The translations under genes and the position numbers were made by a program. The notes beneath the pieces were generated by a model. That model ran no database searches, was not told where the DNA came from, and was given only the letters and a program-made list of their open reading frames with translations. Below are positions 55,774 through 64,000 of a stretch of 64,000 bases of DNA, piece by piece. The DNA lies in assembly GCA_902563335.1 (NCBI GenBank), contig CACEWU010000006.1, positions 1 through 64,000 of the forward strand, in the 5' to 3' direction. Each line of letters opens with the position of its first letter. Positions within the stretch are counted from its first letter, which is position 1. The DNA comes from an uncultured Prochlorococcus sp. Its GTDB lineage: Bacteria; Cyanobacteriota; Cyanobacteriia; PCC-6307; Cyanobiaceae.

Positions 55774-57015
55774 CTATATGGTTTTAAAATAATTTTTTTT
55801 GATTGCGTCCATAGCAAGCAGAGCTGCTCCATACGCAGGAGGATTGCTACATGTTTTTACTGGTATGTTCAGTGCTCTTTCTCGCAATCTTCTCCATTGA
55901 GGATTTCGAGCACCTCCTCCAAGAGTAATGATTTTTTTTGGAGGAGCTGCCCCCATTTCTTGTAGTTTTTTCCAGCTTGCTACTTCAATTTTTGTTAGAC
56001 CTTCTAATAGTGCATGCAGGTATAGAGAGTCACTAATTGGCCTTGGTTCTAAGACAGGCTTTAGTGTTGGGTCATTAACCGGAAAACGTTCTCCTTCGAA
56101 TGGGAGAGGGAGAAGATTTATCCCACTATCGAATTCAGGATTGATTTGTCTGCTTAGTTCTAAAAGTTGTTGATTAGAGAAAAATTTCCTGAGAACAGCA
56201 CCTCCAGCATTAGACGCCCCCCCAGTTATCCATCTTCCCGCGACTTTATGGTTGGTTATTCCTATCCCTTTTAGAGGACTTTTTACAAAGGCTTTGACTA
56301 CTATTGTGCTGCCAAGAATAGTTATGCCATCAACGGAATTTGCGTTTGCAGCAAGTACCGCAGCATTCGCATCGGTAGTTCCAGCAATTAAAATCATTTC
56401 TTTTGGGAGAGAAAGTTTAAAGACATGTTTTGATGCAATTTTCCCAAGTAAACTCCCACTTTTAACTATTTTGGGCAAGGCTTTCTTCCATTGTAGGTTT
56501 GTATATCTTTTGGGCCAACATTGCTCAACTGCATTCCAGCCAAGGCGATAATTGTTATTTTCTTCTCCAAATCTCCAATTATTTATCAACCATCCATTTA
56601 TCCAATCAGCTTGATGTCTAAGAAGTATATTTGCCCCATATAAGTTAATCAGACGAAGTGCTCTGGCTAGGCTGCTATTGCTATTCCCTACAGATTCTTT
56701 TTGCGGGATTAATTTTTTTAGGAGATCTTTTTGCTCTGGACAATTAAGGTGGTAAGGCAAGGCATTCCCAAGGGGCTTACCTTTATAATCACAAGCAATG
56801 ATGGTCCCAGAGGTTCCATCTACAGAACATGCAATTAGATTATTTTTTATTGACTTAGGTATATCTCTTATTAATGATGTAGAACAATTCTCCCATTCTT
56901 CTACTACTTCAAGGCCTGTTGGATATTCTATTTCATCTGAATAGATAAGATCTTTTTTTTCATCAATGACAGCAACACGAACTCCTGTAGTTCCAAGATC
57001 TATGCCGAGATACAT
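55774..57015 (-). CDS. FGGY-family carbohydrate kinase (D-ribulokinase/xylulokinase-like)
   Basis: Sugar kinase of the FGGY/actin-like fold: MYLGIDLGTTGVRVAVID, the ACSVDGTSGTIIACD and GTTDANAAVLAANAN phosphate loops, and the C-terminal ITLGGGARNPQWRRLRERAL ATP motif. At 413 residues it is shorter than enterobacterial enzymes but like cyanobacterial D-ribulokinase/xylulokinase homologues. The sugar is inferred only. It lies downstream of metK on the same strand. Confidence 0.85.
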   Translation of the reverse strand: MYLGIDLGTTGVRVAVIDEKKDLIYSDEIEYPTGLEVVEEWENCSTSLIRDIPKSIKNNLIACSVDGTSGTIIACDYKGKPLGNALPYHLNCPEQKDLLKKLIPQKESVGNSNSSLARALRLINLYGANILLRHQADWINGWLINNWRFGEENNNYRLGWNAVEQCWPKRYTNLQWKKALPKIVKSGSLLGKIASKHVFKLSLPKEMILIAGTTDANAAVLAANANSVDGITILGSTIVVKAFVKSPLKGIGITNHKVAGRWITGGASNAGGAVLRKFFSNQQLLELSRQINPEFDSGINLLPLPFEGERFPVNDPTLKPVLEPRPISDSLYLHALLEGLTKIEVASWKKLQEMGAAPPKKIITLGGGARNPQWRRLRERALNIPVKTCSNPPAYGAALLAMDAIKKNYFKTI

Positions 57016-57058
57016 AAAATGTATGTAAACCCTTTTAAATTATCAATTGTACATAATT

Positions 57059-58291
57059 CTATGCGTACCTTTGCAGAAGATCTGCTACCTTTTGAGTAAC
57101 ATCTTCCCATGGAAGATTTAGATCAGGACGACCAAAGTGTCCATATGCAGCTGTATCTCTATAGAAACGACCACCTCTTAACTTGGGTAGTTCTTTAAGT
57201 TTAAACTGTTTAATAATTGCAGCCGGTCTCAGGTCAAAGTTTTTATTGACTATTTCGGTTAGGTCATAATTAGAAACTTTGCCACTCCCAAATGTTTCAA
57301 CCAAAATTGATACAGGTTTAGCAACTCCTATTGCATAACTTAATTGAACCTCAGCTCTTTGCGCTAGACCTGCTGAAACAAGGCATTTGGCTACAAACCT
57401 TGCGGCGTATGCTGCTGAGCGGTCAACTTTTGTTGGGTCCTTTCCAGAAAAGGCTCCCCCTCCATGTCTGGCATACCCTCCATATGTATCGACAATGATT
57501 TTGCGCCCCGTTAACCCTGCGTCGCCTTGTGGTCCTCCCACTACAAATTTGCCAGTTGGATTTACTAGGAAGCGGGTTTGATCTCTATTCGGTTTTAAAG
57601 GGAGATCATCTGTTGCTGGTCTTACAACATGTTCCCATAGATCCTCAGTTATTCTTTTTCTTATACCTTCTTCATTTGTTATACCTTCTACAGCTGTTGT
57701 GTGTTGGGTTGAGATCAAAATCGTATCTATAGATACAGGTTGATTGTTTTCGTAAACGACGCTGACTTGGGTCTTTCCGTCAGGTAATAAGTAGGGTAGT
57801 AGTCCTTTGTGTCTAACTAGGGAAAGCTTTCTGGATAACCTGTGCGCGAGGCTTATAGGAAGGGGCATTAATTCGGGGGTTTCATTACACGCATAACCAA
57901 ACATGATGCCTTGATCTCCAGCGCCCACTTTGTCTAGAGGATCACCATCGTGATCATCAGCTTCATTGACTCCCATAGCTATATCTGGCGACTGTTGATC
58001 GAGAGCTACTAATACTGCACAACTGGTGGAGTCAAACCCTCCTGCACGAGCACCGGTGTAGCCAATGTCTTGGATTACATTTCTGACAAGGTGAATGAAA
58101 TCGACCTTTGCATTTGAGGTGACTTCTCCTGTAATTAGACAGAGACCTGTATTGACCACAGTTTCACAGGCAACGCGGCTATTGGGGTCTTCAGCTAGTA
58201 GAGCATCTAAGACTGCGTCACTGATTTGATCGCAAATTTTGTCGGGATGACCTTCAGTAACAGATTCAGAGGTGAAGACGTAATTACTCAT
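57059..58291 (-). CDS. metK: S-adenosylmethionine synthetase
   Basis: Makes SAM from methionine and ATP. Motifs: [20 protein letters not shown] at the start, [35 protein letters not shown] and [20 protein letters not shown]. At 410 residues its length fits. The HAD phosphatase stop overlaps its ATG by 4 bases. Confidence 0.98.
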   Translation of the reverse strand: MSNYVFTSESVTEGHPDKICDQISDAVLDALLAEDPNSRVACETVVNTGLCLITGEVTSNAKVDFIHLVRNVIQDIGYTGARAGGFDSTSCAVLVALDQQSPDIAMGVNEADDHDGDPLDKVGAGDQGIMFGYACNETPELMPLPISLAHRLSRKLSLVRHKGLLPYLLPDGKTQVSVVYENNQPVSIDTILISTQHTTAVEGITNEEGIRKRITEDLWEHVVRPATDDLPLKPNRDQTRFLVNPTGKFVVGGPQGDAGLTGRKIIVDTYGGYARHGGGAFSGKDPTKVDRSAAYAARFVAKCLVSAGLAQRAEVQLSYAIGVAKPVSILVETFGSGKVSNYDLTEIVNKNFDLRPAAIIKQFKLKELPKLRGGRFYRDTAAYGHFGRPDLNLPWEDVTQKVADLLQRYA

Positions 58292-59100
58292 AGATAACTG
58301 ATCTTGCTCAGCACTTTAGGGTTTTGCTGAACAGTCAACTCATCCCAGTTGTGAATTAGATGTTGATGGGCGCTTAGGTTCGGTTTTTGAGTCCATCCAG
58401 CCGTATAGCCTAATGTTAATTCAATACCTGCTTTTCGTGCCATTTTTAAATCTGAATCAGCATCTCCAATTAGGGCACAATCACGGGGATTAATGCTAAG
58501 TATCTTGCAGAGATTATGAACAGCAGCAGGGTCTGGTTTTGTTGGTTGATTTTCAGCACTCCAAAAATTAGTAATTATTGTTTCTAAATTATTTTTCAGG
58601 AGAAAGTTTTTAATACCTGAATTTGTATCATTACTAATTAAGGCGCAAATAATTCCAGATTGATGGAAGCTTTGTAATACATTATGGACACCAGGAAGTA
58701 GTAATCTTTCTTTGATTGATTTGTGTGAATTGTTTTTGGGCGAATCAACTTTTTGGAAAATTTCCTCTGCTAGCTCCTGAGCTTTAGGCCAGTCCTCTCC
58801 TAATACACAGAGAATAGTTGCTGTTGAAATTAGGTTTTGGTAGCGAGATGCTACCGCAAGTGTTCCTCCTGGATTAAGTCCCTCTGGTTTGATTCCATAA
58901 GCATCCTTAAGAAGGCTTTGAAGTTTAGAAACCTCATTTTGGTTGGCAGTACCATTTCGAAATAATTTAATTGCTTCTTGAATGCGTGCAGCTGCAATGT
59001 CTGCTAGATGATCTTCGCTATATGAAAGGGTACCGTCCTTATCGAACAGTACCCCTTTGATGGTGCCTATGGGTTTACCCCTCAGCAAAAGCTTTGGCAT
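58288..59100 (-). CDS. HAD-superfamily phosphatase
   Basis: HAD hydrolase: motif [15 protein letters not shown] (nucleophile Asp-x-Asp), motif [12 protein letters not shown], motif [11 protein letters not shown] and motif [17 protein letters not shown] cap domain sits after motif I. At 270 residues it resembles phosphoglycolate-phosphatase-like members; the substrate is unknown. It overlaps the start of metK by 4 bases and follows rpsA after 16. Confidence 0.88.
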   Translation of the reverse strand: MPKLLLRGKPIGTIKGVLFDKDGTLSYSEDHLADIAAARIQEAIKLFRNGTANQNEVSKLQSLLKDAYGIKPEGLNPGGTLAVASRYQNLISTATILCVLGEDWPKAQELAEEIFQKVDSPKNNSHKSIKERLLLPGVHNVLQSFHQSGIICALISNDTNSGIKNFLLKNNLETIITNFWSAENQPTKPDPAAVHNLCKILSINPRDCALIGDADSDLKMARKAGIELTLGYTAGWTQKPNLSAHQHLIHNWDELTVQQNPKVLSKISYL

Positions 59101-59116
59101 TAGAACCCTGAAGATT

Positions 59117-60223
59117 TCAAACCATCATCGTTGCTGGACTTGACTCTTCTCCTTCTTCTGCTTGTTCAAGGAGCATTTGCTTGTAGCGTGCAGCCATTTC
59201 TTCTGCTTTATCAAAAACCTTTTGGGGATCAGTCAGCATGTCACCTGGTTCTGGTTCAAGAGCCTTGGTTGATAAGGAGATACGGCCTCTCTCTGCATCC
59301 AAATCAATAATCATCACCTTCATTTGATCATTTACGTTCAAAACTGAGTGGGGGGTTTCTATATGCTCGTGACTGATCTCAGATATGTGGAGCAGCCCGC
59401 TCACTCCACCTATATCTATAAATGCTCCATAGGGCTTAATACCTCTAACTGCACCTACTACAACTTCTCCAACTTCAAGGCGATTCATCTTCCTTTCCAC
59501 TAGTGCTCTTCGATGGCTAAGAACTAGACGGTTTCTCTCTTCATCAACTTCAAGGAATTTTAAGGGAAGGAAATCAGCCACAAGTTCTTCTTTAGCTTTA
59601 CGAGTGCTTATATGAGAACCAGGGATAAAACCTCTTAGGCCTTCAACTCTCACTAAGGCGCCTCCTCTATTAGTTGCAAAAACTTCAGAGTAAATAGTGG
59701 CATCTTCCTTTTGAAGCTGTCTAACACGTTCCCAAGCTCTTTGGTATTCAATTCGTCTAATTGAAAGGGCGAGTTGACCATCTTCATTCTCTTCGCTCAT
59801 GATGAAGAATTCCCTGATTTCTGCTGGTTGAAGTACATCACTGAGGCCTTCTACTCGATTTATAGAGACTTCTTGCATGGGCATGAATGCAGCTGTTTTT
59901 GCCCCTATGTCAATCATTGCTCCCTTTGATTCAAGAGCAAATACAGTGCCATTAACAATGTCTCCAGGCTTGAAGTTGTAGTCATATTTACTTAGTAAGG
60001 ATGCAAACTCATCTATGGTGAATCCAGCGCTGTCTAGGTCTTTCTTATTGACTCTGCTGCTGGGATCATCTGCTGTAGGTACTTCTGCAGGGATACTCAG
60101 ATCTTCTTGTGGGGTTTCGTCTTGAGGATCTGAACTCTGAGCGATTGAGGATGCGTTTTGCTCATGCTCAGCTTCTTTGTTAATCGTGTTCTCTTGAACA
60201 GTTTCTTTTGAGCTAGCAGACAT
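59117..60223 (-). CDS. rpsA: 30S ribosomal protein S1
   Basis: Three S1 domains (FKPGDIVNGTVFALESKGAM; ALVRVEGLRGFIPGSHIS; VVVGAVRGIKPYGAFIDIGG with SGLLHISEIS) after an acidic N-terminal stretch of about 60 residues. At 368 residues this is the short cyanobacterial/chloroplast type of S1 rather than the six-domain E. coli form. Binds mRNA for translation initiation. It lies about 100 bases downstream of nrdR on the same strand. Confidence 0.94.
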   Translation of the reverse strand: MSASSKETVQENTINKEAEHEQNASSIAQSSDPQDETPQEDLSIPAEVPTADDPSSRVNKKDLDSAGFTIDEFASLLSKYDYNFKPGDIVNGTVFALESKGAMIDIGAKTAAFMPMQEVSINRVEGLSDVLQPAEIREFFIMSEENEDGQLALSIRRIEYQRAWERVRQLQKEDATIYSEVFATNRGGALVRVEGLRGFIPGSHISTRKAKEELVADFLPLKFLEVDEERNRLVLSHRRALVERKMNRLEVGEVVVGAVRGIKPYGAFIDIGGVSGLLHISEISHEHIETPHSVLNVNDQMKVMIIDLDAERGRISLSTKALEPEPGDMLTDPQKVFDKAEEMAARYKQMLLEQAEEGEESSPATMMV

Positions 60224-60323
60224 TTTGGGATGGCGGTCTGCCCTAGGGCAGTACGAAATTATTCCTGTAGGCCCGCCGACCTTTAGGAATTAAGTTGCCA
60301 CTCTACATATCTACTTATCTTGT

Positions 60324-60800
60324 TTAACGAACAGTGGCCAATTCACCTTTGTCAGCCTTAAAAGTTTCGAGGGTGGCAACGAAATCATTAATGCCATGAA
60401 ATTGACGATGAACCGATGCAAAACGAATATAGGCAACCTCGTTAATCTCACGGAGCTGAGTTAGGACCATTTCACCTATCTCAGAACTATTTACTTCTCG
60501 CACACTGCGTTGTTGGAGTTGTATCTCTAGTTCATCAACTATGGTTTCGAGTTTTTTTGTTTCTATACAAGTCTTCTCACATGCTTTTGAAAGTCCATTT
60601 AAAAGTTTGCTTCGACTAAATGTTTCTCTGCTTCCATTTCTCTTCAATACATTTATTGGGACCGTTTCAACTCGTTCATAAGTCGTGAATCTGAATTCAC
60701 AATTTAGGCATTCTCGTCGTCTGCGAACACTGCGACCTGCATCGGCTGCTCGTGATTCGAGAACTCGACTATCTGTGTTTTGGCAAGAGGGGCATTGCAT
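60324..60800 (-). CDS. nrdR: transcriptional regulator NrdR
   Basis: Zinc ribbon from two CxxC pairs ([36 protein letters not shown]), then an ATP-cone domain: [20 protein letters not shown]. At 158 residues it is a normal NrdR, which represses ribonucleotide reductase genes. No NrdR box was found in this window. Confidence 0.97.
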   Translation of the reverse strand: MQCPSCQNTDSRVLESRAADAGRSVRRRRECLNCEFRFTTYERVETVPINVLKRNGSRETFSRSKLLNGLSKACEKTCIETKKLETIVDELEIQLQQRSVREVNSSEIGEMVLTQLREINEVAYIRFASVHRQFHGINDFVATLETFKADKGELATVR

Positions 60801-60968
60801 GCTGCCCTATCAACTCAAATGATTTATACCAACTGTATACATTTATTCCTATTCTGAGAAGGGCTTGGATAATTAATCTGATCAGAAAAATTTATTTATT
60901 TCCTTGTTTTGAATATTGAAGCATAGACAAATACCCAGAATGAGAGGACTTGTTGGGAGTTTCACTAT

Positions 60969-61002
60969 AAAAAAAAGCCCTGCGTAAGCAGGGCTTTTTT
61001 TT
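60969..61002. terminator. bidirectional intrinsic terminator between psbT and nrdR
   Basis: AAAAAAAAGCCCTGC and GCAGGGCTTTTTTTT form a perfect 15-bp stem with a GTAA loop, and U-tracts on both strands. It ends psbB-psbT on the minus strand. Confidence 0.93.
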
Positions 61003-61013
61003 GTAACTAACGC

Positions 61014-61109
61014 TTATTTTTTGAACTTCGGGGGGTCGCGGAATGCAACTGCGAAGAACAATGTTAGAAGCGCCAGTGTGAGGATGAGAACGTAAGAGAA
61101 GGCTTCCAT
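61014..61109 (-). CDS. psbT: photosystem II protein T
   Basis: 31 residues, [20 protein letters not shown] and then [11 protein letters not shown], the standard single-helix PsbT next to the D1/D2 interface. 43 bases after psbB, which is the usual order. The terminator follows immediately. Confidence 0.97.
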   Translation of the reverse strand: MEAFSYVLILTLALLTLFFAVAFRDPPKFKK

Positions 61110-61152
61110 CGTGAATCTGGTGAAAGGGCTATCGACTTAATTTGGCCTAAGC

Positions 61153-62709
61153 TTAGGCTTGACCAGGCACACGCCGTGTGGATTGGTCTCCAAGTTTCTT
61201 GAATAAACCGAATTCCACTTGATCGCCCATATCAGGATCGATTCCAGCGAATACATCGCGGTAAAGAGTCCTGGCTGCGTGCCACCAGTGTCCAAAGAGA
61301 TAAAGCAATCCAAAGCTGGCATGAGCGAATGTGAACCAGCTTCTTGGTGAGCTTCTGAAGACACCGTCTGACTTGTAACGGTCACGGTCAAACTTGAAGG
61401 CTTCTCCAAGTTGAGCTTTACGGGCAAGACGTTTGACCACTACTGGATCAGAGAAAGTTTGTCCGTTCAGCTCGCCGCCATAAATGGTAGCTGTTACACC
61501 AGTCTGCTCGATTGAATACTTCGCCTCTGCGCGACGGAATGGTATGTCAGCTCGAACATTTCCATTTTTATCTTCAAGAATCACTGGGAAGTTCTCGAAG
61601 AAGTTTGGAATCCTTCTTACTTCAAGGTCATTTCCTTCTTTGTCTGTGAAAGAAACGTGTCCTTGCCAACCAGTTGGAACTCCATCTCCATTAACCATTG
61701 CTCCAACACGGAACAGGCCTCCTTTGGCAGGGCTATTGCCTACATAGTCATAGAAGGCAAGCTTCTCAGGGATAGAGGCATAAGCCTCTGCTTTGGAAGC
61801 ACCATTATCAATAGCAGTTTGAACTCTACGGTTAATTTCAGTCTTGAAATAACCAGAATCCCATTGATAACGAGTAGGGCCAAAAAGTTCAACTGGCGTG
61901 GTGGCAGAGCCGTACCACATTGTTCCGGAGACTACGAAGGATACGAACAGGGTTGCTGCCAGTGCGCTAGCAAGCACTCCCTCTAAGCTGCCCATCCGTA
62001 GGTTCCTGTAGAGGCGTTCTCCAGGACGGTTGGTGATATGGAATATTCCTCCAATAATTCCTAGAAGGCCAGCACCAATGTGATTGGCAACTATCCCTCC
62101 TGGGTTGAATGGATTGAATCCAGCTGCTCCCCATGCTGGGGCAACAGGTTCAACGTGACCAGTTAATGCATATGGATCAGAAACCCATAAGCCAACTTGG
62201 CCGCAATGGAAAACACCAAAGCCAAAACAAGTAAGTCCTGCGAGAAGCAGGTGAATACCGAAGATTCTTGGTAGGTCTAGAGCAGCCTCGCCAGTACGGG
62301 AGTCTTCCCAGAGTTCAAGATCCCAGTAAGTCCAGTGCCAGATCGCTGCAAGCATTAGCAGACCACTGAAAATGATATGTGCTACGGCAACGCCTTCAAA
62401 CGTAGAAAACGGAAGAGCTTTGCCCCAGAATCCCAATGAATCTAGATCGAATGCTGCAGTCGCACCGGTTAAGTCCCAGCCGGTCCAGCTACTTGTGACA
62501 CCTAGGCGGGCCATGAAGGGCATGACATACATGCCTTGGCGCCACATTGGGTTCAGTACTGGATCAGAAGGATCAAAGATGGCCAATTCGTAAAGGGCCA
62601 TGGAGCCGGCCCAGCCGGCTAAAAGAGCTGTGTGCATGAGGTGCACGGCCAGTAGTCGGCCGGGGTCGTTGATAACGACGCTGTGCACCCGATACCAGGG
62701 CAATCCCAT
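61153..62709 (-). CDS. psbB: photosystem II CP47 chlorophyll-binding protein
   Basis: Starts [19 protein letters not shown]. The inner antenna protein with six membrane helices, histidines for chlorophyll (for example [19 protein letters not shown]), and the large luminal loop. The C-terminus carries [20 protein letters not shown]. At 518 residues it is slightly longer than the common 507-510. The only good Shine-Dalgarno-like AAGGAGGA in the leader lies about 70 bases before the ATG, and the start has no near-consensus site. Confidence 0.98.
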   Translation of the reverse strand: MGLPWYRVHSVVINDPGRLLAVHLMHTALLAGWAGSMALYELAIFDPSDPVLNPMWRQGMYVMPFMARLGVTSSWTGWDLTGATAAFDLDSLGFWGKALPFSTFEGVAVAHIIFSGLLMLAAIWHWTYWDLELWEDSRTGEAALDLPRIFGIHLLLAGLTCFGFGVFHCGQVGLWVSDPYALTGHVEPVAPAWGAAGFNPFNPGGIVANHIGAGLLGIIGGIFHITNRPGERLYRNLRMGSLEGVLASALAATLFVSFVVSGTMWYGSATTPVELFGPTRYQWDSGYFKTEINRRVQTAIDNGASKAEAYASIPEKLAFYDYVGNSPAKGGLFRVGAMVNGDGVPTGWQGHVSFTDKEGNDLEVRRIPNFFENFPVILEDKNGNVRADIPFRRAEAKYSIEQTGVTATIYGGELNGQTFSDPVVVKRLARKAQLGEAFKFDRDRYKSDGVFRSSPRSWFTFAHASFGLLYLFGHWWHAARTLYRDVFAGIDPDMGDQVEFGLFKKLGDQSTRRVPGQA

Positions 62710-62883
62710 GGGGTCAGGTTCGTGGAACGAAGCTGCTTAATGCAGCCAGACCAGACGATCGTAAAGCGTCCTCCTTATGCCAAGGGACTTCTTGTCGTTA
62801 GCTGCAACGTGTAGTGACACTTTTGAGTCTTGAATGGAGCTGTGTTTCCGGCATATAGGGGAGATTTGTCGAGGAGTATCGAT

Positions 62884-62899
62884 TGTGATTTCGGTCACA
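62884..62899. promoter_or_regulatory. TGTGA-N6-TCACA palindrome (CRP/FNR-family site)
   Basis: TGTGATTTCGGTCACA is an exact match to the 16-base consensus used by CRP and cyanobacterial SyCRP1. It lies about 175 bases upstream of the psbB start and about 390 before psbM. Whether a CRP relative acts here is not shown. Confidence 0.5.
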
Positions 62900-62960
62900 A
62901 ATCGCAATGCCAATAAGCAAAAAGGAGGATTAGCTCCTTTAAATTTAGAGACTGTTCAGA

Positions 62961-62995
62961 TTCTTTATTTGGCTTATAAGAGGCCAAATAAAGAA
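62961..62995. repeat. perfect 13-bp inverted repeat
   Basis: TTCTTTATTTGGC and GCCAAATAAAGAA flank a 9-base loop. No long T-run follows on either side. It may be an RNA structure in a non-coding transcript, or a binding site. Confidence 0.5.
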
Positions 62996-63156
62996 GTGGC
63001 TTGAATGTTGCAAAAGGCGCCCAAAACAGTTTTTTTCCCTTTTCTCAATTGAAGGAAGACGTAAAGAGGGTTGTTTTTTGCTTAATGAGCTACTTCGATA
63101 GCTTTACTTAGCCGTGCATTAACTGGCGGATTAATAATTGCTTTGTAATTTGGTGA

Positions 63157-63181
63157 AAAATCCCCTTTTAAAAGGGATTTT
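63157..63181 (+). terminator. weak terminator-like hairpin
   Basis: AAAATCCCCTTTT and AAAAGGGATTTT pair with one bulged C. The arm ends in TTTT, so it could act as a terminator in either direction upstream of psbM. Confidence 0.35.
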
Positions 63182-63289
63182 GGGCATATCCGTTCTCAGT
63201 TTGCTGCTAAGCCCTATGACAAGGCCTAACAAGAAAGCAGTTTTTTAGTGCTTGCTGGTGATAAATTCTGTGGGTACCCAACTGCGGAC

Positions 63290-63442
63290 ATGGAAACCAC
63301 CAATTTTGGCTTTATCGCTAGCCTTTTGTTCGTTGCGGTTCCAACGATTTTCCTTATAGGCCTTTACATCTCTACTACTGATGGAGAGAAGTCAAGCTTC
63401 TTCTCAAGTTCAGGTAAAGGAAAAATCGGACCTTCGGTTTAA
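63290..63442 (+). CDS. psbM: photosystem II protein M
   Basis: 50 residues beginning METTNFGFIASLLFVAVPT, a single helix with the family LIGLYISTTDGEKSSFFSS end. PsbM lies at the dimer interface of photosystem II. Upstream frame to 63248 is not part of it. A strong inverted repeat follows about 38 bases after the stop. Confidence 0.94.
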   Translation: METTNFGFIASLLFVAVPTIFLIGLYISTTDGEKSSFFSSSGKGKIGPSV

Positions 63443-63479
63443 GGGCTCGGTCATTTTTTGACTTTTTAGTAGGAGCTTT

Positions 63480-63536
63480 CATAAACAATCAAATTGCTAT
63501 GCCCTTTTTAAAGGCATAGCAATTTGATTGTTTATG
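63480..63536. repeat. perfect 24-bp inverted repeat after psbM
   Basis: Left arm 63480-63503 (begins CATAAACAATC, ends TATGCC) and right arm 63513-63536 (begins GGCATAG, ends GTTTATG) are exact reverse complements around the 9-base loop CTTTTTAAA. On RNA it forms a very long hairpin, probably terminating psbM, though no U-tract follows. It is much longer than ordinary terminator stems here. Confidence 0.8.
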
Positions 63537-63622
63537 GTTGCTTTTAAATTTATTTGAATCGGCTTTTATCTAAAGAGTACTTTCTTCAGAATTTTCATTT
63601 GAATGAGTAAAGAATTTTGAAT

Positions 63623-64000
63623 ATGGCAATGGAGGAAATTACAGGTAATTGTGAGCCGTGGAAGTTAATTAAAAAAGTATTGCCTCAACATACAGATCAT
63701 GCAGGGGTTATGTGGCATGGATCTTATTTGGCATGGTTGGAGGAGGCAAGGATTGAAGCGCTAGAGGAAGTTGGTTTGGCATATAGCAAGCTGTCTTTTC
63801 TTGGATTTGAAATACCAGTTGTTTCTTTGGAAATTAATTATTTAAGCCCTCTCCATCATGGAGATACAGTTGTGCTTGAAAGTTGGCCATTATTACGAAA
63901 AGGTGTTCGTTTTCCATGGAGAACCAAGTTTTTTAGAGATGGAGACCAACTTGTTGCTGAAGCTCAAGTGGATTTGGTTGTAGTAGCAGGAGAAAATAAT
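63623..64000 (+). CDS. hot-dog fold acyl-CoA thioesterase, partial
   Basis: Open from ATG 63623 (or ATG 63629) to the window end, so the 3' end is missing. The first 126 residues have the YbgC/4-hydroxybenzoyl-CoA thioesterase pattern: QHTDHAGVMWHGSYLAWLEEAR, with the catalytic Asp/His region, and LGFEIPVVSLEINYLSPLHHGD. A DHNA-CoA hydrolase of phylloquinone synthesis is a cyanobacterial member of this fold and is a possible identity, not shown. Confidence 0.78.
   Translation, partial: MAMEEITGNCEPWKLIKKVLPQHTDHAGVMWHGSYLAWLEEARIEALEEVGLAYSKLSFLGFEIPVVSLEINYLSPLHHGDTVVLESWPLLRKGVRFPWRTKFFRDGDQLVAEAQVDLVVVAGENN

Larger units (their letters stand above)
62710..63289. other. long region between psbB and psbM
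   Basis: About 580 bases without an ordinary gene. It contains the psbB leader, a perfect CRP-like palindrome at 62884-62899, a 13-bp perfect hairpin at 62961-62995, a hairpin with T-run at 63157-63181, and presumably the psbM promoter. A plus-strand frame of 56 codons (ATG 62834 to TGA 63004) overlaps both the palindrome and the first hairpin; I do not call it a gene. Confidence 0.5.

Noticed and set aside
63121-63226. 34-codon minus-strand frame ending KAIEVAH
   Set aside because: No start codon, and it overlaps a terminator-like hairpin; chance cannot be excluded.

Overview
The window looks like chromosome from a low-light Prochlorococcus, of the kind that keeps a full phycoerythrin (PE) gene set (SS120/MIT9211-like; the strain is not proven). 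Evidence: photosystem II genes psbK, psbE-F-L-J, psbM and psbB-T; ndhC-K-J; magnesium chelatase chlD; a PE-III style cpeB/cpeA cluster with bilin lyases and one linker; AT-rich, compact, mostly housekeeping gene content; and no insertion sequence, phage gene or CRISPR array that I could see.

Layout. 0-6 kb: sensor kinase, cobS (apparent CTG start), tgt, psbK, a Gfo/Idh oxidoreductase, a CNNM/CorC-type membrane protein and a CAU tRNA. 6-17.3 kb: pyrE-ygfZ, a RecB-like nuclease, a hexose phosphomutase, rdgB, a carotenoid oxygenase, fabI-hisB, a thioredoxin-fold protein, a DegT aminotransferase, a Nudix hydrolase and folK (no ordinary start codon). 17.4-26.8 kb: chlD, Mla-type lipid transporter genes, yvcK, ndhC-K-J, then rubredoxin-ycf48-psbE-F-L-J, a photosystem II assembly locus. 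26.9-29.3 kb: mtnP and mtnA (methionine salvage). 29.3-46 kb: UDP-sugar and glycan genes (epimerases, ugd, sugar transferase, O-antigen ligase-like protein, glycosyltransferase, ABC exporter) interleaved with hisS, an NDH-SelD fusion, a CCA-family enzyme and a UvrD/PcrA helicase. 46.3-55 kb: the PE cluster. 55.2-61 kb: tRNA-Phe, a DUF2470 protein, FGGY kinase, metK, HAD phosphatase, rpsA and nrdR. 61-64 kb: psbT, psbB, psbM and a partial hot-dog thioesterase.

The PE cluster is self-consistent. It has beta and alpha subunits, HEAT-repeat lyases of the CpeY/CpeZ and MpeU/CpeF types, CpeT, CpeS and one PBS-linker-domain protein. It also has small unassigned genes, including a 58-residue protein that overlaps cpeS by one base.

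The most striking single observation is PsbE, the alpha subunit of cytochrome b559. The residue that should be the axial heme histidine reads as glutamine (Q24, codon CAA), while the partner PsbF keeps its histidine. Other points worth a second look are the CTG start of cobS, the missing start of folK, an unassigned protein in the PE cluster, a CRP-like palindrome upstream of psbB, and a perfect 24-bp inverted repeat after psbM. All family assignments come from reading motifs and lengths by eye; no database search was run.
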